From Spirochaetaceae bacterium (GTDB taxonomy: Bacteria > Spirochaetota > Spirochaetia > B11-G9), in NCBI GenBank assembly GCA_030643345.1, contig DAOWMA010000004.1, positions 1 through 19,563 on the forward strand: 19,563 bases of DNA, read 5' to 3'. The position numbers and the translations under genes were made by a program. The notes beneath the pieces were generated by a model. That model saw only the letters and a list, made by a program, of their open reading frames with translations, did no database searches and was not told the origin of the DNA. Positions 15,965-19,563 of the stretch are shown piece by piece (the stretch's first letter is position 1; every line of letters starts with the position of its first letter).

Positions 15965-16881
15965 CTATTATCTTTATCCATTAATAATAATACCCGTTTG
16001 AGTTTAAAAAGTTCTGCATATCTTTGTGCAGTCATTCCAAGATCATCTTTTATATCAATATCCGCTCCGGATTCTATTAATGCCAAAGCAGTATCCTCCG
16101 CCTGACGGCCAACTGCAAGAACTAATGCTGTTTGTCCGGATTTACTCTTTAAATCCAGGACGGCTCCGGCATTTATAAGTTTGGCCAAAATTTCGGAATT
16201 ACCCTCTGCTGCAGCATCCATAACAGGAGTATTGCACCTGTCTCCACTGACTGCATTAATATTTGCTCCATTATCTATAAGCAGGGAAGCAACCTGTACA
16301 TGCCCCTTTCTTACTGCAATATTCAGCAAAGAAACACCACTACTATCACAACTGTCTACAGAAAACCCTGCCTTTAAAAATTGTTCTACAATCCTGGTTT
16401 CTCCTTCTGAAACAACTTCTATCAAATCTCTTATATCAATATTAAAGCCCATTTCTAAAATCCTGGACTTTGCATGTTCTATTTTCTTCTGTCTTGTTTT
16501 CTTATTTACTTCTTCTATTAGAAATGCTTTTAATTCTTCTCTTTTTGAAAGGAGAACAGCCTTCCCGTTGCACAAAGGGACAGTCTGGATATTCTCACTG
16601 TAAAGGACAAAGGATTTTCCTTTCCCCACACAGTATCCTGTAGAAAAAGTAATATCATGTTTCTGCATCGATTCATCATTCCATACGATTAAAATGAGAT
16701 CACTGTTTTCCAAACAGGAATAAAGACCTTTTTTACAGTTCCCAGTATCACCATAGATGGATGGCATTGCTCCAACAGCTGCACATATACCAGCAATCCT
16801 TTCCGCTGTTCTAATTTTATCTTTACCGGATAGAATTAAGACCTTCATAGCCCAACTATCGGTATTATAAACTATGATCAT
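15961..16881 (-). CDS. Ankyrin-repeat protein with an N-terminal TIR/deoxyribosyltransferase-like domain
   Basis: 306 aa, cytoplasmic. Residues about 12-120 look like a small Rossmann-type domain: strand KVLILSG, helix, a YGD turn, then DLILIVWNDES and ITFSTGYCVGKGKSFVLYS. This pattern (a buried strand, an 'xxGxxxGKG' helix, the next strand) recalls nucleoside 2-deoxyribosyltransferase, TIR and SLOG-like folds, but the usual catalytic Glu before the G..xG helix appears replaced (FSTGY). A linker helix (120-145) leads to four ankyrin repeats (about 148-300), with clear units such as SLLNIAVRKGHVQVASLLIDNG and TALVLAVGRQAEDTALALIESG. The start could be the ATG at 16881 or M12 (16848), which begins directly with the first strand. 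It is 29 bases after the TrpR-like gene and coupled to the next gene by ATGA. The domain may bind a nucleotide and the repeats a protein partner (inference). Confidence 0.75.
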   Translation of the reverse strand: MIIVYNTDSWAMKVLILSGKDKIRTAERIAGICAAVGAMPSIYGDTGNCKKGLYSCLENSDLILIVWNDESMQKHDITFSTGYCVGKGKSFVLYSENIQTVPLCNGKAVLLSKREELKAFLIEEVNKKTRQKKIEHAKSRILEMGFNIDIRDLIEVVSEGETRIVEQFLKAGFSVDSCDSSGVSLLNIAVRKGHVQVASLLIDNGANINAVSGDRCNTPVMDAAAEGNSEILAKLINAGAVLDLKSKSGQTALVLAVGRQAEDTALALIESGADIDIKDDLGMTAQRYAELFKLKRVLLLMDKDNR

Positions 16882-16910
16882 TACATATAATAAGCTGCCG
16901 ATTATCTTAA

Positions 16911-17213
16911 CTATTTATCACTTAACTTCTTAAATTCCTCAATCATAGCCGCAAAGGGTGAATCCTCTTTTTTCAGTTCCTTTGAACCTCTGGTGATATT
17001 ACACAAGCTCAAACCGAGATTCTTTGCTATATTCCGCTGACTCATTCCTGCATCCAGAAGTCTTACAAGGGCCCACCTGTTTGCAACTCCCAAAGATTCT
17101 GAATTTGTAAGAAGACTTTTTAGAAAATCTTCAATAAGTACAGGATCTCTGCACGCTGCAAGAGTTTTTGAGAGTTCCTGCATGGCATTTTCATTAATTT
17201 TTCGATCTTCCAT
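16911..17213 (-). CDS. Trp repressor (TrpR) family DNA-binding protein
   Basis: 100 aa, all helical. The C-terminal half matches TrpR closely: LGVANRWALVRLLDAGMSQRNIAKNLGLSLCNITRGSKELK, with the helix-turn-helix at about residues 57-80 and the signature ITRGSKELK corresponding to ITRGSNSLK of E. coli TrpR. The length fits the family. In TrpR, bound tryptophan enables operator binding; whether this protein binds tryptophan cannot be told from sequence, and no trp genes lie in the window. It is first in a minus-strand group with the ankyrin and two membrane proteins. A strong promoter (TTGACA/TATATT) places the transcription start about 2 bases before the ATG, so the mRNA may be leaderless; no Shine-Dalgarno is seen. 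M11 at 17183 is an alternative start. Confidence 0.85.
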   Translation of the reverse strand: MEDRKINENAMQELSKTLAACRDPVLIEDFLKSLLTNSESLGVANRWALVRLLDAGMSQRNIAKNLGLSLCNITRGSKELKKEDSPFAAMIEEFKKLSDK

Positions 17214-17221
17214 ATACCATT

Positions 17222-17249
17222 AATATACAACACATAACGATTCTGTCAA
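17222..17249 (-). promoter_or_regulatory. Sigma-70 type promoter for the TrpR-like gene
   Basis: On the minus strand, a perfect -35 TTGACA (17249-17244) and a -10 TATATT (17227-17222, one mismatch to TATAAT) are separated by 16 bases. The predicted start of transcription is near 17215, two bases upstream of the ATG at 17213. A leaderless or near-leaderless message follows unless translation starts at the internal ATG (17183). Confidence 0.55.
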
Positions 17250-17278
17250 TAGAAACAATAATTTTCGGTACGTAGAGT

Positions 17279-17306
17279 GTAGAGACGCAAGATTTTGCGT
17301 CTCTAC
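17279..17306. repeat. GTAGAGACGC palindromic element, intergenic copy
   Basis: Perfect 12-bp arms GTAGAGACGCAA (17279-17290) and TTGCGTCTCTAC (17295-17306) with a GATT centre. It lies between the divergent TrpR-like and PHP genes, 18 bases before the PHP ATG, so it would form a hairpin in the PHP leader. No T run follows, so it is not a normal terminator. A partial repeat of the arm (CGTAGAG) sits just before it at 17271-17277. Read in frame it would encode VETQDFASL, close to the peptide of the coding copy. Confidence 0.85.
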
Positions 17307-17324
17307 GGGATTCCTTGAAACAGG

Positions 17325-18164
17325 ATGAAAAATAATATATCCTCTGTGCATATGAACAATTTTCACACCCATACATGGCGTTGCAAACATGCAACAGGAA
17401 CAATAAAAGATTATGTGGATACGGCGATATCCGCGGTAGAGACGCACGGCCGTGCGTCTCTACCGCATGAAACGCCAATATTGGGGATATCCGATCACAC
17501 CCCCCTACCGGACAACAGATGGCCTCATGTAAGAATGGACATGTCGGAACTGGACGCCTATGAAGCAGAATTCAGGGAAGCGGAATGTGATGAGATTGTT
17601 CTCCTGAAAGGACTCGAATGTGAATGGGATCCCATTTATGAATCATTCTACAGAGATGAGCTGCTGGGAGAAAGAAGTTTCGACTACCTGATTGGTGCTA
17701 TTCATTATATAAAGGTATCTGGTGACTGGGGATATCTAAGTGATATCAGGACAGCAAAACATCTGACACAATATGCAGCAGTAATGATTGGAACTATGAG
17801 AACGGGCCTTTTCAGTTTTATTGCACATCCGGATGGATTCGGGGCCGGATATATGAAATGGGATAATAATGCTATTGCCTGTACCACTGATATTCTCATA
17901 GCTGCGGAAGAGCTTAATATTCCATTGGAAATAAATGGATACGGTCTACGGAAAAAAAAACTATCAACACCGGAAGGGGAGCGCCCTGTTTATCCCTGGT
18001 TAAATTTCTGGGAGCTGGCAGGTAATTATAATATAAAAGCAATCTGCAACTCAGACGCCCACAGGCCGGAAGATGTGCATGCTTCAATTAAAGAATGCAA
18101 AGAGATAGCTGACAAATTCAAGATCGGGTTAATCGATGATATTTTAAACAGTAATTCTGATTAA
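17325..18164 (+). CDS. PHP-domain phosphoesterase (histidinol-phosphatase-like) carrying an in-frame palindromic insertion
   Basis: 279 aa, cytoplasmic metal-dependent phosphoesterase of the PHP superfamily. Metal-ligand motifs are in order: HTH (H14, H16), SDH (H58), the acidic GLECE region (E98/E100), GAIHY (H127), AHPDG (H168) and SDAH (D244, H246). All are intact, so it should be active. HisJ-type histidinol phosphatases are the nearest relatives, but no his genes adjoin, so the substrate is open. A perfect 34-bp palindrome (17433-17466) encodes residues 37-47 plus the first base of codon 48. It adds about 11-12 residues between the helix after the HTH motif and the SDH strand, where relatives have a tight turn. 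Start: ATG at 17325, or ATG at 17352 right before the HTH strand; neither has a good Shine-Dalgarno. An A9 run is at 17952-17960. Confidence 0.85.
   Translation: MKNNISSVHMNNFHTHTWRCKHATGTIKDYVDTAISAVETHGRASLPHETPILGISDHTPLPDNRWPHVRMDMSELDAYEAEFREAECDEIVLLKGLECEWDPIYESFYRDELLGERSFDYLIGAIHYIKVSGDWGYLSDIRTAKHLTQYAAVMIGTMRTGLFSFIAHPDGFGAGYMKWDNNAIACTTDILIAAEELNIPLEINGYGLRKKKLSTPEGERPVYPWLNFWELAGNYNIKAICNSDAHRPEDVHASIKECKEIADKFKIGLIDDILNSNSD
17433..17466. repeat. GTAGAGACGC palindromic element, in-frame coding copy (perfect 34-bp palindrome)
   Basis: Arms GCGGTAGAGACGCACGG (17433-17449) and CCGTGCGTCTCTACCGC (17450-17466) are exact reverse complements with no loop. It lies inside the PHP gene in frame with it, encoding AVETHGRASLP. 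Because the palindrome is exact, the other strand encodes the same peptide in its matching frame. It shares the outer GTAGAGACGCA/TGCGTCTCTAC core with the copy 126 bases upstream. Confidence 0.95.
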
Positions 18165-18185
18165 CAAAAAACCGGTTTAATTACT

Positions 18186-19563
18186 TTATAAAGGAGTGAC
18201 TTCTTTTTCATTTAGAATTTTATATATTTTATCAGCCAAATCATTAATGGTATAAGGTTTTTTTATAAATCCGACATTTATATTCTTTAACAATTTACTG
18301 ATCCTGCTATCCCCTTCAGATCCTGATGATAAAAGAATTTTTATATCAGGGAAATCAACTATTAATTTGTTATAAACTTCATCACCTGACATACCGGGCA
18401 TTGACATATCTAACAGAATAAGATCAATTTCTGAATAATTTTTCCTATATAAAGAAATAGCTTCCTCCCCATTTCCTGCCAATATAACCCCATAGCCGCA
18501 TTCTATAAGTAATTCCTTTGATACTTCTCTAAGAATTTCTTCATCATCAACAAGCAGAATTTTTTGTGCACCAACTTTAATATGCTTTTTTAAGGACTCA
18601 ATAGAAACCCCCTTGCTACCGGTATAAGCAGGTAGATTCACAATAAGGGTAGTTCCATCTCCATAAGTGGAGTCTACATCAATAAATCCTTTATGTTGAT
18701 TAATAATTGATGATGCCATAGCCAGACCAAGACCTGTTCCACCATCCTCAATTTTAGTAGAAAAAAATGGATCAAATATACGTGCAATATTTTCCTGTTT
18801 TATACCAACACCCGTATCTGATATAATTACAGAACAGTAATTATTGTCTCCCACCTGTTTTCTCTCAGTTTTAATACCAAGAGTCCCCTCTCTTCTATCA
18901 TCAATACCCCTCATTGTTGTCATGGAATGAGCAGCATTTATACATAGATTAAGAATAACCTGTTCGATCTCTCCCGGATCAGCTTCGACAAGCAAATCAC
19001 CTGCCATTAGACCGGGATGAAGATGAATACTTTTATCAATTGTTGTCCTGCAGATCTCAATAACATCATTCACAATAGCATTCAGATCAACCACTAATTT
19101 TGTATCAACTTCTTCCCTTGAAAAATTCATTAGTTTACTGACCACCTCGGTAGCTCTTTTTGATGATTTTTCAATTATTGTCAGATTATCCAATAATTTT
19201 TCATCTGACAAATCACCATCAGCCTGATAAAGCTTGAGTAATGATACTGAACCAATTATTCCACCAAGAATATTATTAAAATCATGGGCCAGACCACCTG
19301 CAAGAGTTCCAATCATCTCCATTTTCTGTGATCGTACCAGTTGTGAGTTCTTTTTCTGAAGCTCTTTGCTGTAATTATGTATTTTCTCCGATAAATGATT
19401 ATAACTCATCGTTAACTCACCTATCTCGTCTTTACTCCTTACTTCAATTTTATTCTCATGGTTCTCTGAACTCTGCAAATTATATATTTTAATGGCATTT
19501 ATAAGTTTGATAATTGGAAAAACAACTGCTCTTGATAGAATTATATTAAGAAGTAAGTATACC
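18186..19563 (-). CDS. Hybrid sensor histidine kinase with HAMP and C-terminal receiver, 5' end cut by window
   Basis: The frame is open to the window edge, so the sensor part lies outside; 459 residues are visible. In order: the end of a TM helix (VYLLLNIILSRAVVFPIIKLI), a HAMP domain, a coiled linker, an H box AHDFNNILGG (phosphorylated His codon at 19284-19286), and an ATPase domain with N box LNLCINAAH, G1 DTGVGI, F box FDPFFSTK and G2 GGTGLGLAM. A receiver domain follows, starting KILLVDDEE, with phospho-acceptor Asp in LILLDMSMPGMSG and Lys in KKPY. All key residues are present. The 'HDFNN' H-box class is typical of hybrid kinases that pass phosphate to a receiver and often regulate chemosensory or metabolic genes. 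A TTG at 19476-19478 is only an internal codon, not a convincing start. It converges with the PHP gene at 21 bases' distance. Confidence 0.92.
   Translation of the reverse strand, partial: VYLLLNIILSRAVVFPIIKLINAIKIYNLQSSENHENKIEVRSKDEIGELTMSYNHLSEKIHNYSKELQKKNSQLVRSQKMEMIGTLAGGLAHDFNNILGGIIGSVSLLKLYQADGDLSDEKLLDNLTIIEKSSKRATEVVSKLMNFSREEVDTKLVVDLNAIVNDVIEICRTTIDKSIHLHPGLMAGDLLVEADPGEIEQVILNLCINAAHSMTTMRGIDDRREGTLGIKTERKQVGDNNYCSVIISDTGVGIKQENIARIFDPFFSTKIEDGGTGLGLAMASSIINQHKGFIDVDSTYGDGTTLIVNLPAYTGSKGVSIESLKKHIKVGAQKILLVDDEEILREVSKELLIECGYGVILAGNGEEAISLYRKNYSEIDLILLDMSMPGMSGDEVYNKLIVDFPDIKILLSSGSEGDSRISKLLKNINVGFIKKPYTINDLADKIYKILNEKEVTPL

Noticed and set aside
17194..17478. Minus-strand ORF across the divergent region, containing AVETHGRASLP
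   Set aside because: It overlaps the PHP gene and the TrpR promoter. The shared peptide is only the palindrome read from the other strand.
18169..18178. AAACCGGTTT palindrome between the convergent PHP and kinase genes as a bidirectional terminator
   Set aside because: It has no loop when folded and only 5-bp arms without a proper T run on either side.

Overview
The window is AT-rich bacterial DNA, almost certainly from a spirochaete (Spirochaetota, Treponema/Spirochaeta side). The best taxonomic marker is the UPF0164-type outer-membrane barrel protein at 13392-14627, a family I know mainly from Treponema. The giant membrane-anchored PP2C/SpoIIE phosphatase and the AT-rich base use agree with this. 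Coding density is very high: no gene-free stretch exceeds about 120 bases. I see no rRNA, tRNA, CRISPR array, insertion sequence or phage gene.

Layout. (1) 2-2980, plus strand: the end of a CPBP intramembrane protease, then a tight tlpA-like/dsbD pair (stop and start overlap as TGATG) that would carry electrons across the inner membrane to reduce periplasmic disulfides. (2) 3056-5227, plus: a long-chain acyl-CoA ligase with a G8 tract in its coding sequence, then a small Cys-rich ORF whose first residues resemble SfsA. (3) 13288-5212, minus: three genes in tight succession, all apparently starting with TTG. They are an exported TPR protein (1008 aa), a 1566-aa protein with an extracytoplasmic beta-propeller/Ig-like part, HAMP and a cytoplasmic PP2C phosphatase, and a small zinc-ribbon membrane protein. 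(4) 13392-14627, plus and divergent from that operon: the UPF0164/FadL-like barrel. (5) 17213-14632, minus: a TrpR-family repressor, an ankyrin protein with an unusual N-terminal domain, and two membrane proteins of unknown function. (6) 17325-18164, plus: a PHP-domain phosphoesterase. (7) 18186-19563, minus: a hybrid histidine kinase that runs off the window.

The most unusual signal is a family of palindromic repeats built on GTAGAGACGC...GCGTCTCTAC, with three copies in about 2.1 kb (15404-15434, 17279-17306, 17433-17466). One is a perfect 34-bp palindrome inserted in frame inside the PHP gene, next to its metal-binding core. It translates to the same peptide on either strand. A decayed copy supplies the stop codon of a membrane-protein gene. 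This resembles the in-frame palindromic elements of Rickettsia, and here would be an element that edits proteins in a spirochaete.

How the genes may fit together (inference): region 3 looks like an envelope-sensing pathway whose output is serine/threonine dephosphorylation in the cytoplasm. The barrel (FadL-like) and the acyl-CoA ligase (FadD-like) could together serve uptake and activation of long-chain fatty acids.
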